Notes: generated by a model from the sequence alone, not told the origin. Shown: positions 42,431-51,299, numbered from the stretch's first letter. The stretch is 64,000 nucleotides of DNA from Streptomyces neyagawaensis (GCF_023516595.1 NZ_JAMGBG010000010.1:186001-250000), one strand, 5' to 3'. Translations and numbers: made by a program.

Positions 42431-43080
42431 TGCCCTGGACCCGCGACCAGATGGCCGCCCGCGCCGCCGCCGAACTCACCGCCGGCAGTTACGTCAACCT
42501 CGGCATCGGCCTGCCCACCCTGATCCCCGACCACCTGCCGCCCGGTGTGCACGTCGTGCTGCACTCCGAGAACGGCATACTCGGCACCGGCCCGTACCCG
42601 AGCGAGGACGAGGTCGACCCCGACCTGATCAACGCCGGCAAGGAAACCGTCACCGTGCTGCCGGGCGCCTCCTTCTTCGACTCGGCTCTGTCCTTCGGCA
42701 TGATCCGCGGCGGCCACATCGACACCGCGGTGTTGGGCGCCATGCAGGTGTCGGAACGCGGCGACCTCGCCAACTGGATGATCCCCGGCAAGATGGTCAA
42801 GGGCATGGGCGGCGCCATGGACCTCGTCCACGGCGCCCGCCGCGTCATCGTCCTCATGGAACACACCGCCAAGGACGGCACCCCGAAGATCCTCAAGGAG
42901 TGCACCCTCCCCCTCACCGGCGAGGCCTGCGTCCACCGCGTCATCACCGACCTCGGCGTCCTCGACATCACCGATACCGGCCTCGCCCTCGTCGAAACCG
43001 CGCCCGGCGTCACCGTGGACCACGTCGCAGCGCGCACCGGTGCCCCCTTGCGCCTCGACAGCCTGTCGGCTGCTTGTTGA
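42430..43080 (+). CDS. 3-oxoacid CoA-transferase subunit B
   Basis: A 216-residue beta subunit. The catalytic Glu lies in [11 protein letters not shown], with the NLGIGLPTL and [14 protein letters not shown] family blocks. ATG 42430 shares one base with the stop of subunit A (TGATG), so the two are coupled. It is the last gene of the module B operon. The CoA-ester product would need a thiolase, which is not in this window. It could serve both module B and the 3-oxoadipate formed by the maleylacetate reductase of module C. Confidence 0.92.
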   Translation: MPWTRDQMAARAAAELTAGSYVNLGIGLPTLIPDHLPPGVHVVLHSENGILGTGPYPSEDEVDPDLINAGKETVTVLPGASFFDSALSFGMIRGGHIDTAVLGAMQVSERGDLANWMIPGKMVKGMGGAMDLVHGARRVIVLMEHTAKDGTPKILKECTLPLTGEACVHRVITDLGVLDITDTGLALVETAPGVTVDHVAARTGAPLRLDSLSAAC

Positions 43081-43684
43081 CGACGAACGAGCCGCCGAAT
43101 CCGGTGAACTCCCGCCCCACCAGACCCGCGCGGGACTCGCCTGCCCGCGCGACATCATCGCCGAACGCGGCTGGCCACCACTGATCTGGACCCACCCGGA
43201 CGGCTACGAGTTCTGCCCGAAGGTGTAGTGCACCGTCGCCTGGGCCGCGCTGCCGAGTTCAGCCGACGTGAGCCATGGGCACATGACATCGACCTTGTCC
43301 TACCGCCAAGTCGATCGGCCAAGCGGTCCTCCGTATCGCCCGGTCGCCGACCGGAGTGCTCGCCGCCACGCTGGGCGGCTCCTCCCCCACCAGTCGAGGA
43401 GCACGGCGCTCATGCCGCCGTGGCCGTAACCAGGAGGGCTTTGGTGGGTGAGGGGCCACGTCGGCACTCGCCAATGTTCTCCGTCAGCTGCCACAACCGG
43501 GCGCCCTCGGCTGCCTGTTCATCGAGAGGCACCGGCACATCAGCACCGAGGGCCAGGGCCTCAGCTACGTGCTGGTGGTCTGTGTCTCGCGTGCGGCCTC
43601 CTCCCTCGTGTCCCGGGCCGCCGCGACGGAGTCGTCCCGGCGGCCCGGGGAGCTGATGGTCAGCATGTGCTTTCCGGCACCCCG
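43081..43684. other. Stretch without an intact gene; possible fragments
   Basis: Two frames look like gene scraps. On the plus strand, 43081-43228 ends PRDIIAERGWPPLIWTHPDG plus a short tail and stop. On the minus strand, about 43610-43410 reads HVAEALALGADVPVPLDEQA and then GARLWQLTENIGECRRGPSP before a stop. Neither has a clear start with a Shine-Dalgarno sequence, and I cannot name either. Confidence 0.4.
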
Positions 43685-44887
43685 TCAGTCTTGGATGAGG
43701 GCCAACTGCTTCCGGATTTCGCGGGGGTTGGTGTCGCCTGCGACCTTCTGCAGCAGCGGGGTGTGGTCGAAGATGAAGTCGCGGACGGGCCGCAGTGGTG
43801 CCGGTGTGTGGTGGAAGACCTTGCCGAGCATCCATGCCTGCTGGACCTGCCGGGCGGTGTGGGGCTTGCGCGGGTCCTCGTAGCTTTGCAGCGCACGCTG
43901 CAGGGCGGTGAGGTCGGTGAGGTCGACGCCCCGCAGGGCCCGGCCGAGGAAGTAGCCGTCCTCGATGGACATGCCCGCACCGTAGGCGGCGTAGGGCGAG
44001 GTCGGGTGTGCGGCGTCGCCCACGAGGGTGGCCCGTCCCTGGGACCACTGCTTCAGGCGGGGCCGGTCGCGCAGCACCCAGCGTTGGACGTCATCCGGCT
44101 CTGTCCGGGCGATCAGCCCGGGAAGGGGCGCGGGGAACTCCGCGCCCAGTACGGTGGCTGCGGCCTTGAGGTCGGACGGTGCCGGGGCGTCGGGGTCGGC
44201 GGCGGTGAGTACCCACCACTGGAAGCCGTCGCGGCCCTTGTGCCGGATCGATGTCCAGCTTCCCTGCACCGTCCTGCTGTGCGTCACCACGCACATGTTC
44301 GGCTCGGTGCCGGGGACGTCGGTGAAGGTGAATCCGCCGAAGATGTGCAGCCGGTGCTCGCGCTTGGGGGCGTCGCCCCACAGGGTGCGCCGCACCAGCG
44401 AGTCGATGCCGTCGGCGCCGACCAGGAGGTCGTGCTCGGCCGCGGTGCCGTCGGCGAAGTGCAGGGTGACCGCGTGGTCGCCCTGCTCGATGTGCGTCAC
44501 GTGCTGGTTGAACCGGAGGGTGTCCGGCGGGATGGCGGCGAGCATCCGCTCGTACAGTTCGGGCCGCAGCAGTCCGATGAACCCGCCGCCGTAGGCACGC
44601 TTGGTCTCCGGGTCCTGCCTGACGTGTACGCGCACATGGCCGCGGAGGTTGCGGAACTCGGTGTCCGTGGGGGAGCCGAGGTCTTCGGTGTCCACTCCGA
44701 GTGCACGCAGCGCCTTCAGGGGCGGCGGCCACAGGTTGAGGATGTTGCCGGCCGGCCGCGCCTCGCGGTAGCGCTCATACAGGGTGACCTCGTGGCCGGC
44801 CTGGGCTATGGACAGGGCCGCGGCCATACCGGCCGGACCGGCGCCGAGGACGGCGACACTGCCGCCGGAGTTGTTCGGCACGGGCAT
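43685..44887 (-). CDS. FAD-dependent aromatic monooxygenase (PHBH fold) with dedicated TetR
   Basis: A 400-residue flavin hydroxylase: GAGPAGMAAALSIAQAG at the N-terminus, the DG motif in LLVGADGIDSLVRR, and GDAAHPTSPYAAYGAGMSIE near residue 300. It is similar in build to salicylate- and hydroxybenzoate-type hydroxylases and would convert a phenolic acid to a diol for ring cleavage. It is divergent from a TetR gene with two palindromic sites between, so it is probably induced by its own substrate. No dioxygenase accompanies it; its product may enter module B or the hydroxyquinol route. Confidence 0.88.
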   Translation of the reverse strand: MPVPNNSGGSVAVLGAGPAGMAAALSIAQAGHEVTLYERYREARPAGNILNLWPPPLKALRALGVDTEDLGSPTDTEFRNLRGHVRVHVRQDPETKRAYGGGFIGLLRPELYERMLAAIPPDTLRFNQHVTHIEQGDHAVTLHFADGTAAEHDLLVGADGIDSLVRRTLWGDAPKREHRLHIFGGFTFTDVPGTEPNMCVVTHSRTVQGSWTSIRHKGRDGFQWWVLTAADPDAPAPSDLKAAATVLGAEFPAPLPGLIARTEPDDVQRWVLRDRPRLKQWSQGRATLVGDAAHPTSPYAAYGAGMSIEDGYFLGRALRGVDLTDLTALQRALQSYEDPRKPHTARQVQQAWMLGKVFHHTPAPLRPVRDFIFDHTPLLQKVAGDTNPREIRKQLALIQD

Positions 44888-44913
44888 GGAGCACCTCGCG
44901 TCATCGGGAGGAA

Positions 44914-44935
44914 AACAGTAGCGGGCGCTACTGTT
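44914..44935. promoter_or_regulatory. TetR operator palindrome 1
   Basis: Arms AACAGTAGCG and CGCTACTGTT match perfectly across a two-base spacer. It lies 27 bases upstream of the monooxygenase start and is the best operator candidate for the divergent TetR. Confidence 0.75.
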
Positions 44936-44944
44936 AGCCGCAGA

Positions 44945-44962
44945 CTGTAGTGTGGACTACGG
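44945..44962. promoter_or_regulatory. TetR operator palindrome 2 (weaker)
   Basis: CTGTAGT GTGG ACTACGG repeats the GTAG/CTAC half-sites of the stronger palindrome ten bases away, on the TetR side of the gap. Confidence 0.55.
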
Positions 44963-45009
44963 TTCAGTCAAGACCTGTGCACGCACCAGGGGAACGAGAG
45001 GCTGAGATC

Positions 45010-45666
45010 ATGGGCGAGGCCCGAGCAGCACGGGTGGCCGACCTGGAGATCCGGCCACCCAAGCAGCGGCGCAGCCGCGAGGCGTGGAACCGGGTGCTCG
45101 ATGCCGGAGTGTCGATCCTGGAGGACGGCGGGCACGAGGCGTTCACCATCGCCGCCGTGTGCGAGCGGGCCGGCGTCGCGCCGCCGGCGATCTATGCCCG
45201 CACCACCAGCAAGGACGCCCTCTTCCTCGCCGTCTACGAGCACGGCATGCAGCGCCTGCGCGCGGAGCAGCAGGTCTTCGCCGACGACAGCCGATGGGCA
45301 GACCTGTCCGCGGCCGAACTCGTCCGCGGTGCGGTGGCCGAAACGATCGGCATGTTCCTGCGCCATGAACGGTTCCTGCGGGCCGTCGTCCTGACCTCGG
45401 CGTCACATCCCGAGATCCGGCACCGTGGTTCCCGCTACAGCCAGGAGCTCGGGAACGGATTCGCCAAGGTGGTCGTTCGCGCGGCGGACGCCATCACACT
45501 CCCCGACGTCGATACCGCGGTGCACTCCTGCTTCAGCACCGTCTTCGCCGCCTCGGTCATCCGTGTCGCCTACGGTCCGGGATTCGCCAGGCCGGTACCT
45601 GTCGAGGACGACGCGTTCACCGCCGATCTGGCGGAGACAGCGGTGCGCTACCTGCTGTCTGCCTGA
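45010..45666 (+). CDS. TetR-family regulator 1
   Basis: A 218-residue TetR protein. The HTH occupies residues 20-68 (TIAAVCERAGVAPPAIYART); an all-helical ligand domain follows. ATG 45010 was chosen for its GAGAGG and the start of the conserved region. It is divergent from the flavin monooxygenase gene, and the two palindromes at 44914-44962 should be its binding sites, making it a local repressor relieved by an aromatic ligand. Confidence 0.9.
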   Translation: MGEARAARVADLEIRPPKQRRSREAWNRVLDAGVSILEDGGHEAFTIAAVCERAGVAPPAIYARTTSKDALFLAVYEHGMQRLRAEQQVFADDSRWADLSAAELVRGAVAETIGMFLRHERFLRAVVLTSASHPEIRHRGSRYSQELGNGFAKVVVRAADAITLPDVDTAVHSCFSTVFAASVIRVAYGPGFARPVPVEDDAFTADLAETAVRYLLSA

Positions 45667-45856
45667 CGGCATTCGGCCCGAACCTCTCATCTGCGGCACC
45701 GCTGTCTCCCAGCGTCACCACAGAGTGGCGGGATCGGCGCGCTGGCACGCCCGACCGAGGCACCCGGTTCAGAAACTTTCCCATGCCGTTGTCAAGCCGC
45801 TGCGGCAGCCGCAGGAGCCCCTTGGCAGCACGCTCCGTCGCGGGTCGGTCTGCGTG

Positions 45857-45876
45857 GTACCGGGGCGCCGCGGTAC
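45857..45876. terminator. Hairpin between convergent TetR and maleylacetate reductase genes
   Basis: GTACCG (45857-45862) pairs with CGGTAC (45871-45876) around a GC-rich loop. It lies in the 227-bp gap where the two genes converge; I see no gene in that gap. Confidence 0.45.
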
Positions 45877-45893
45877 GACGGCCAACGGCTTGA

Positions 45894-46946
45894 TCAGGCG
45901 AGGGTTGCGTTCAGGGCCTGGGCGAGAAGCGAGCGGAGGGCCTTTTCGGTGACCGGTCGTGGGTTGGCGTAGGGCTGGGCCTGTGCCTGGGCGATGATCT
46001 CGTCGATGTCGCGCTCCCCCAGGCCGAGTTCGGCCAGTGAGCGTGGAACGCCAAGGCCGGCGAATGCGTGCGCGAGGTGTTTCGGTACGTCGTCCGTGGC
46101 CAGCGCGCGGCGCAGGGCCCGATCGGCGGCTGGTGCGGCGGGGAGGTTGAAGGCGGCGACGTAGGGGAGCAGGACCGTGTGGGTGGCGGCGTGGGGCAGG
46201 TCGAAGGTGCCGCCGAGGATGTGGCAGAGCTTGTGGTGCAGGGACATGGTGGTGGCTCCCAGGCACGCCCCGCACAGCCACGCCCCGCGCAGCGCGTCGG
46301 TGCGGGCCGCCGTGTCGCCGGGGTCGGCGGCGATGAGCGGCAGGGACGCGGCCAGTGAGCGCACCCCTTCCTCGGCCATCAGGGACACGATCGGCGAGGC
46401 GTCGGGCGCGTACAGGGCCTCCACGGCGTGAGCGATGGCGTTGAAGCCGCTGGTCACCGACACGTCCACGGGGAGGCCGACGGTGAGTTCGGGGTCGTAG
46501 ACCACGCTGCGAGGCAGGGCCGCCCGGTCGCGGCCTGTGCGCTTGCGCCCGTTCTCGGTGAGCCCCCAGACGGCTGTCATCTCGGAGCCGGCGTAGGTGG
46601 TGGGCACGCTGATCACGGGCAGGCCGGAGGTCAGGGCGATCGCCTTGCCCAGGCCGATGGTGGACCCGCCGCCGATGGCCAGGCAACCGTCCGCGCCGGC
46701 CTCGCGGGCGGCCGCGCGAGCCGCTTCGGCGACTGTGACCGGCACGTGCATCCTGGCTTCGGTGAAGAGACCCGCGCATGCGTCGCCCAGCACGGTGGCC
46801 GCGTGCTCGGCGAGAGAGCGCTGACCGCGCGTGGACAGCACCAGCAGTCGGCGCAGGCCCAAACGGTCTGCTTCTTGGGGCAGTTGGCGCAGACTGCCGG
46901 GACCGAAGACCACCCGCATGGGCAGCGCCTCGTAGGTGAAGGTCAT
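45894..46946 (-). CDS. Maleylacetate reductase
   Basis: A 350-residue protein of the iron-containing alcohol dehydrogenase fold, short form typical of maleylacetate reductases. The NAD-binding GGGSTIGLGKAIAL, the PTTYAGSEMT block and the HALPH-like metal region (LHHKLCHILGGTFDLPHAATH) are visible. It reduces maleylacetate to 3-oxoadipate with NAD(P)H, the step after hydroxyquinol ring cleavage. Its start overlaps the stop of the dioxygenase gene (ATGA), as expected for consecutive pathway steps. Confidence 0.93.
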   Translation of the reverse strand: MTFTYEALPMRVVFGPGSLRQLPQEADRLGLRRLLVLSTRGQRSLAEHAATVLGDACAGLFTEARMHVPVTVAEAARAAAREAGADGCLAIGGGSTIGLGKAIALTSGLPVISVPTTYAGSEMTAVWGLTENGRKRTGRDRAALPRSVVYDPELTVGLPVDVSVTSGFNAIAHAVEALYAPDASPIVSLMAEEGVRSLAASLPLIAADPGDTAARTDALRGAWLCGACLGATTMSLHHKLCHILGGTFDLPHAATHTVLLPYVAAFNLPAAPAADRALRRALATDDVPKHLAHAFAGLGVPRSLAELGLGERDIDEIIAQAQAQPYANPRPVTEKALRSLLAQALNATLA

Positions 46947-47812
46947 CGCGTCGCCTTCGCCTCCTGCGCCAGCACGATGTCGAACCCGGCGTGGGTGAAG
47001 GGCGTGGTCACGCCGAAGCGCTCGGCGTCCTGCTCGTCATGGGACTCGGTGAAGTCGGTGATCAGGCCCCGCTTGACCGCGAAGACGGCGTCCGAGTCGA
47101 CGTAGGGGCTGCCCGCGACGAACGCGTGCGTGGTGACCGGCCGGTGACGCTCGGCGTCGGCGATGAAGTGGATGTGGGCGGGCCGGTAGGGGTGCCTGCC
47201 GGTGGCTTCGAGGAGGCGGCCTACGGGGCCGTCGGTCGGGATCGGGTAGTGGGAGGGGACGACGGTGCGGAACCAGTAGCGGCCGTCCTCGTCCGTACGG
47301 AAGAGGCCGCGCCCGTTTCCCGGAGGCTGCACGTCGGGCTGCTGCACGTCGTAGAAGCCGTCCTGCGAGCACTGCCACACGTCGAGTTCCGCGCCTTGAA
47401 GCGGCGTTCCGTCGGCGGCGAGCACCCGGCCGGAGACCACGCAGGGACGGCCGGTGCCGAGGAGGTCGATGGAGTCCCCGAGTTCGCGGCGGGGGGATTC
47501 GGTCATGTGGAAGGGGCCGAGGACGGTGCTCTCGGTTCCTTCCTCGGCACCGTTGATCGTCTCGACGAGCATGGAGACGCCCAGGATGTCGGAGAGCAGG
47601 ACGAACTCCTGGCGGGTGTCGTCGCACGTGTGGCCGACCGCGGTGAGGAATCCGATCGCGGCCTCCCACTCCTGGATCGTGGGTTCGATGTCCCGGACGA
47701 AGTCGTGGAGGTGGCGGGTCAGGCTCTCCATGACCTGCCGCAGCCGCTGGTCCTTGGTCTCCCGGAAGCTCTCCACCACCGCGTCGGTGGCTGTCTCGAC
47801 GGTGAAGTCCAC
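46943..47812 (-). CDS. Hydroxyquinol 1,2-dioxygenase (intradiol)
   Basis: A 289-residue intradiol dioxygenase with the N-terminal dimer domain (residues 1-95) and catalytic domain. Iron ligands are two Tyr (DGFYDVQQ and GRYWFRTV) and two His (RPAHIHF), with the Arg of the same block near the substrate. The length and the ETINGAEEGTESTVLGPFH block fit hydroxyquinol rather than catechol or protocatechuate enzymes, as does the coupling to maleylacetate reductase. It opens 1,2,4-trihydroxybenzene to maleylacetate. Confidence 0.92.
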   Translation of the reverse strand: MDFTVETATDAVVESFRETKDQRLRQVMESLTRHLHDFVRDIEPTIQEWEAAIGFLTAVGHTCDDTRQEFVLLSDILGVSMLVETINGAEEGTESTVLGPFHMTESPRRELGDSIDLLGTGRPCVVSGRVLAADGTPLQGAELDVWQCSQDGFYDVQQPDVQPPGNGRGLFRTDEDGRYWFRTVVPSHYPIPTDGPVGRLLEATGRHPYRPAHIHFIADAERHRPVTTHAFVAGSPYVDSDAVFAVKRGLITDFTESHDEQDAERFGVTTPFTHAGFDIVLAQEAKATR

Positions 47813-47820
47813 TGGTGGTC

Positions 47821-48915
47821 CTAACCTTTCGGGGTGCCCTGATGGGTGAGATGGTCGGTGAACCAGTCGCCGGTGAGCGCGTCGCGTTCCGCCGCGTGGT
47901 TGTAGAGGGTGTGCTCGCCGTCGGGCCAGACGCGGACGGTGGCGGCGGCGGGATCGGCGGCACGCAGGAAGGGCTCCTGGTCCTCGTAGCGGGCCAGGGG
48001 GTCCTGGCCGCCGTGCAGCAGGAGCAGCGGGCAGGTGATGCGGTGCTTGTCCGGGTCGAAGCGCAGGGCGTTCATGACCTCGGTCACCCGGCAGAGGTCG
48101 TCGGTGCCGACCACGGCGGCCATCTGCTCGCGGGCGGTGCGGAATTCCGGGACCGTGGGAGCGGCCGGGGCGCCGTTGACGACCACCGCGCCGACGCGCG
48201 GGTCGGCGGCGGCCAGGTGGGCGGCGAACAGGCCGCCGAAGCTGATGCCCTGCACTCCGATCGCGCCGCCGAGACGGGGATCGGCCTCGACCAGGTCGAT
48301 GAAGCGGGCGAAGCCGTCGGTGACGCGTTCATCGACGTACAGTCCGTGGCGCAGCCGCGACTCTCCCTGCCCGGGGCCCTCCGCGAGCAGACAGGCCAGG
48401 CCGCGTGCGGTGTACGCGTCGGCGACGGGCAGGTACGCGGCGCCCCAGCCGCTGAGCCCGCCCCAGACGATGACGGTGGCCCGGGGCGTGGCGGCCTCCG
48501 GCATACACAGCCAGCCACCGAGGACGCTGTCGCGGTGAGTGATCTCCACGCGCTCCACGCCGGGTGCGAGAGCGGCGGTCGCGGCGGTGTGCCGGGCGTA
48601 CAGATCCCGTTTCTCCGCGGTGTCGGTCTGGTGCGCCATCTGCGCGAACATCCAGGCCGCGGAGGCGTAGCGGTACGCCTGCCGGGCGGTCGTGCGGTGT
48701 CCCGCCCCCTCCGACACGCGGGCCCGTTCCAGCTGCGTCTGTGCGAGGGCCGCGGCGGCGTCCTGCCACGGCGTCCCGGCCGCGGTGTCGGCGAGCAGGC
48801 GGCGGGCGTCGGCCGGGTCCATGCCGCAGTCGGTGAGCCGGGTGAAGGGCATGGCCCGGTGCTGGGCCGCCACCAGCGGCGGCAGGTCAGCTGTTCCGGG
48901 GGTCGCGGGCGTCAT
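47821..48915 (-). CDS. Alpha/beta hydrolase (FrsA / pseudooxynicotine-hydrolase-like)
   Basis: A 364-residue hydrolase with an N-terminal helical cap (residues 1-115) and an alpha/beta core. The nucleophile elbow is GISFGG, an Asp lies in HGGQDPLARYEDQ and the His in DGEHTLYNH. This two-part build matches the 2,6-dihydroxypseudooxynicotine hydrolase/FrsA group, some of which break C-C bonds next to a dihydroxyphenyl ketone. The start overlaps the upstream monooxygenase stop (ATGA) and the end is 8 bp from the dioxygenase start. It may release resorcinol or hydroxyquinol from an acylated precursor; that is inference. Confidence 0.85.
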   Translation of the reverse strand: MTPATPGTADLPPLVAAQHRAMPFTRLTDCGMDPADARRLLADTAAGTPWQDAAAALAQTQLERARVSEGAGHRTTARQAYRYASAAWMFAQMAHQTDTAEKRDLYARHTAATAALAPGVERVEITHRDSVLGGWLCMPEAATPRATVIVWGGLSGWGAAYLPVADAYTARGLACLLAEGPGQGESRLRHGLYVDERVTDGFARFIDLVEADPRLGGAIGVQGISFGGLFAAHLAAADPRVGAVVVNGAPAAPTVPEFRTAREQMAAVVGTDDLCRVTEVMNALRFDPDKHRITCPLLLLHGGQDPLARYEDQEPFLRAADPAAATVRVWPDGEHTLYNHAAERDALTGDWFTDHLTHQGTPKG

Positions 48916-50468
48916 ACGACCGCCTTGGCCGTGCCGGACAGCGCGTCGTCCAGGTCGTCCACGAGCCCGCCGAGGTCCGTACTGTCGGCCGCCGTGCCGA
49001 ACAGCACGAAGTCGGGGCGTGCCAGGTAGGCGACCGCGCCGAGCCGCTGGAGGTACTCCCGGTGCCGCCCGTCGAGGTCGCGGGCCGTGTCGAGGGCGAC
49101 CACGGCGCAGCCCAGGCGCTCCAGCACGGCGAGGCGCTCCGGGCCGAGGGCGGTGGTCGGGTCCTCGGCGGCCACCAGGGTGAAGCCATAGCCGGTGAGG
49201 TCGTCGAGGCGGCCGGTGCGGCCGTCGGCCAGACGGATGCGGCCCTGCGGGGTGAGGGTGCCGACCGGTGTGCCGGCTTCCTTGCGCAGCACACCGCCGC
49301 TCAGCGGCGGGAACGGGGGCGGCGGGGGCACCTTGCCCGCGAAGAACGCGGCGTCCCTGGCCGCCGCAGCCTCGACGTCGTGGGTGTTGGCGACCTTGCC
49401 GAGGCCGATCGCCATGTGGGTGAGGGCGGTGACGTGTGGGCGGCGCTCGCTCTCGTAGGTGTCCAGCAGAGCCTCGGGCGCCGACCCTCCGAGGACGAGG
49501 TGGAGTTTCCAGGCGAGGTTGGTGGCGTCGCGGATGCCGCTGCACGCGCCCTGGCCGAGGTAGGGGGGCATGGTGTGGGCGGCGTCGCCGGCCAGGAAGA
49601 CCCTGCCGGTGCGCCAGCGGGTGGCGATGCGGGCCTCGAAGCCGTAAACGAGCTGGCGGGTGATCCGTACATCGTCCGGGCCCAGGTCGTGGTACTCCCG
49701 CAGCAGCCGCCAGGCCGTCTCCGGCGCGGTCATCTCCTCGCGGGTCTCGCCCGGCAGCAGGGCGAACTCGAAGCGCTGCCGGGTCGTGCCGATGTTGATC
49801 GTCATGTGCCCGCGCGCAGGGTCGCAGTACTGGGTGCCGTAGGCGAACTCCGGTGGCTGCGGGCGCAGCCACTCGGTGTCGATGTTGACCCAGCTCTCGT
49901 TGAAGCCGAAGTCCTCTCGCTCGACCCCGAGCATCTCCCGCACCCCGCTGCGGCTGCCGTCGGCGGCTATCACATAGCGGGCCCGGACCTCGTCGTCCGG
50001 ACCGTCCGCACAGATCGTCTCGGTGTTCCAGCCGCACAGGCGCAGGGTGACGCCGTCGTCGTCCTGGTCGAGGCCGGTGACCGCCCAGCCCTGGCGGACG
50101 TCGACCGTGCCGTAACCGCGCAACTGCTTGTCGATCGCCTGCTCCACGTCCGGCTGGTACATGGACATGTGGTCCGGATATCCCATCGGGCCGTCAGGGT
50201 TCGCCGGGATGCGCACCAGCGTCTCTCCCTTTCCGTTGACCCACAGGTACTCGCACAGGGACGAGTCGCGCAGTGCGTCGTCGACATCGCCCGCCGCCTG
50301 GACGGTGCGTGCGGTCTCGTCGTCGATGTGGGTGAGCCGGGGCAGGCCGTACAGGGCCGGCCAGCGCTCGCACACCACCACCCGGTTGCCGAGCCGGCCG
50401 AGCAGAGAGGCCGCGGCGAGTCCGGTCGGACCGTAGCCGACGACCGCGATGTCGTAGTGCGGTGCCAT
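48912..50468 (-). CDS. FAD-dependent hydroxylase, MhpA/resorcinol-hydroxylase-like
   Basis: A 518-residue flavin monooxygenase of the longer MhpA-type. The N-terminal motif is VVGYGPTGLAAASLLG, the DG motif is YVIAADGSRSGVRE, and the GD motif is VFLAGDAAHTMPPYLGQGAC; a thioredoxin-like C-terminal domain follows (about 400-518). ATG 50468 has TGGAGG upstream. First gene of the hydroxyquinol operon and divergent from TetR 2, it probably hydroxylates resorcinol or a substituted resorcinol to hydroxyquinol. 3-(3-hydroxyphenyl)propionate hydroxylation is an alternative by family. Confidence 0.88.
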   Translation of the reverse strand: MAPHYDIAVVGYGPTGLAAASLLGRLGNRVVVCERWPALYGLPRLTHIDDETARTVQAAGDVDDALRDSSLCEYLWVNGKGETLVRIPANPDGPMGYPDHMSMYQPDVEQAIDKQLRGYGTVDVRQGWAVTGLDQDDDGVTLRLCGWNTETICADGPDDEVRARYVIAADGSRSGVREMLGVEREDFGFNESWVNIDTEWLRPQPPEFAYGTQYCDPARGHMTINIGTTRQRFEFALLPGETREEMTAPETAWRLLREYHDLGPDDVRITRQLVYGFEARIATRWRTGRVFLAGDAAHTMPPYLGQGACSGIRDATNLAWKLHLVLGGSAPEALLDTYESERRPHVTALTHMAIGLGKVANTHDVEAAAARDAAFFAGKVPPPPPFPPLSGGVLRKEAGTPVGTLTPQGRIRLADGRTGRLDDLTGYGFTLVAAEDPTTALGPERLAVLERLGCAVVALDTARDLDGRHREYLQRLGAVAYLARPDFVLFGTAADSTDLGGLVDDLDDALSGTAKAVV

Positions 50469-50563
50469 CGGACACCTCCAGAGACAGCCCCGCGCCGTTG
50501 CGAGGGGTCGTGGTGGGAAGGGAGAGGGGTGCGGTTCGACCGTGCGGTGCACGCCGCAGCTTC

Positions 50564-50583
50564 GTGTGAATTCAGATTCACAC
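50564..50583. promoter_or_regulatory. TetR 2 operator, main copy
   Basis: GTGTGAATTCAGATTCACAC: eight-base arms with a four-base spacer, in the gap between the hydroxyquinol operon and TetR 2. The same layout recurs at 51381-51400. Confidence 0.8.
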
Positions 50584-50589
50584 TCGATA

Positions 50590-50605
50590 GTGAAGCGAGA
50601 TTCAC
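50590..50605. promoter_or_regulatory. TetR 2 operator, weaker second copy
   Basis: GTGAA and TTCAC half-sites with a six-base spacer, six bases after the main operator. Confidence 0.55.
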
Positions 50606-50651
50606 ATGCCGGCAACGTGGACGTCAAGAGCCCGGTCGATAAACTGCGCAG

Positions 50652-51299
50652 ATGACCGAGTCCCCCACCCGCAGGCCTGCCGCCCTCCGGGAAGGCAGTC
50701 GCCGTTCGCAGCAGGACCTCATGCGGGCCGGGTACGCGCTGCTCGAAGAGGGCGGAGTGGACGCGCTGACCGTGGCCGCGGTCGCGGAGCGGGCCGGTAT
50801 GGCGGTCGGCAGCATCTACCGCCGGTTCGGAGACAAGGAAGGACTTCTGCTGGCCATCCAGCACGCCTTCACCGAGAACCTCCAGGCCGAGATCACCCGG
50901 CGCATGTCCCCGGAGCGGTTGCGCCTCCTGCGCGATCCGGCCGTGGCGATCGCCGAGGCGGTCGGAGCGATCACCGACGTCTTCCAGGCCTACAAGTCTC
51001 TGCTGCGCGTCTTTCTGCTGCTCGGCACCCGTCATGAAGCGGTACGGGCGGAAGGCTCGCGCATCAGCGTCGAGGGCAACCGCAACTTCGCCGAGGCTCT
51101 GCGTCACATCCCCGTCGCGCACCCGGATCCCGAGGCCGCGCTGGACTTCGCCTTCCGCCTGGTCTATGCGACGATCGCGCACCGCATCACGCAGGGCGAG
51201 TTTCTGGAGTCCGACCGCCCGCTGCCCTGGGGCGAGTTGCGCAGCCACCTCCAGACGGCGGTCATCTCCTACCTCCTCGGCACCCCGGACGGCCGCTGA
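50652..51299 (+). CDS. TetR-family regulator 2
   Basis: A 215-residue TetR protein with HTH at residues 22-68 (TVAAVAERAGMAVGSIYRRF) and a helical ligand domain. It is divergent from the hydroxyquinol operon. Palindromes with GTGTGA half-sites lie both in that gap (50564-50583) and beyond its own 3' end (51381-51400), in front of a decayed P450 gene, so its original regulon probably had two arms. I infer that it represses and is released by an aromatic ligand. Confidence 0.9.
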   Translation: MTESPTRRPAALREGSRRSQQDLMRAGYALLEEGGVDALTVAAVAERAGMAVGSIYRRFGDKEGLLLAIQHAFTENLQAEITRRMSPERLRLLRDPAVAIAEAVGAITDVFQAYKSLLRVFLLLGTRHEAVRAEGSRISVEGNRNFAEALRHIPVAHPDPEAALDFAFRLVYATIAHRITQGEFLESDRPLPWGELRSHLQTAVISYLLGTPDGR

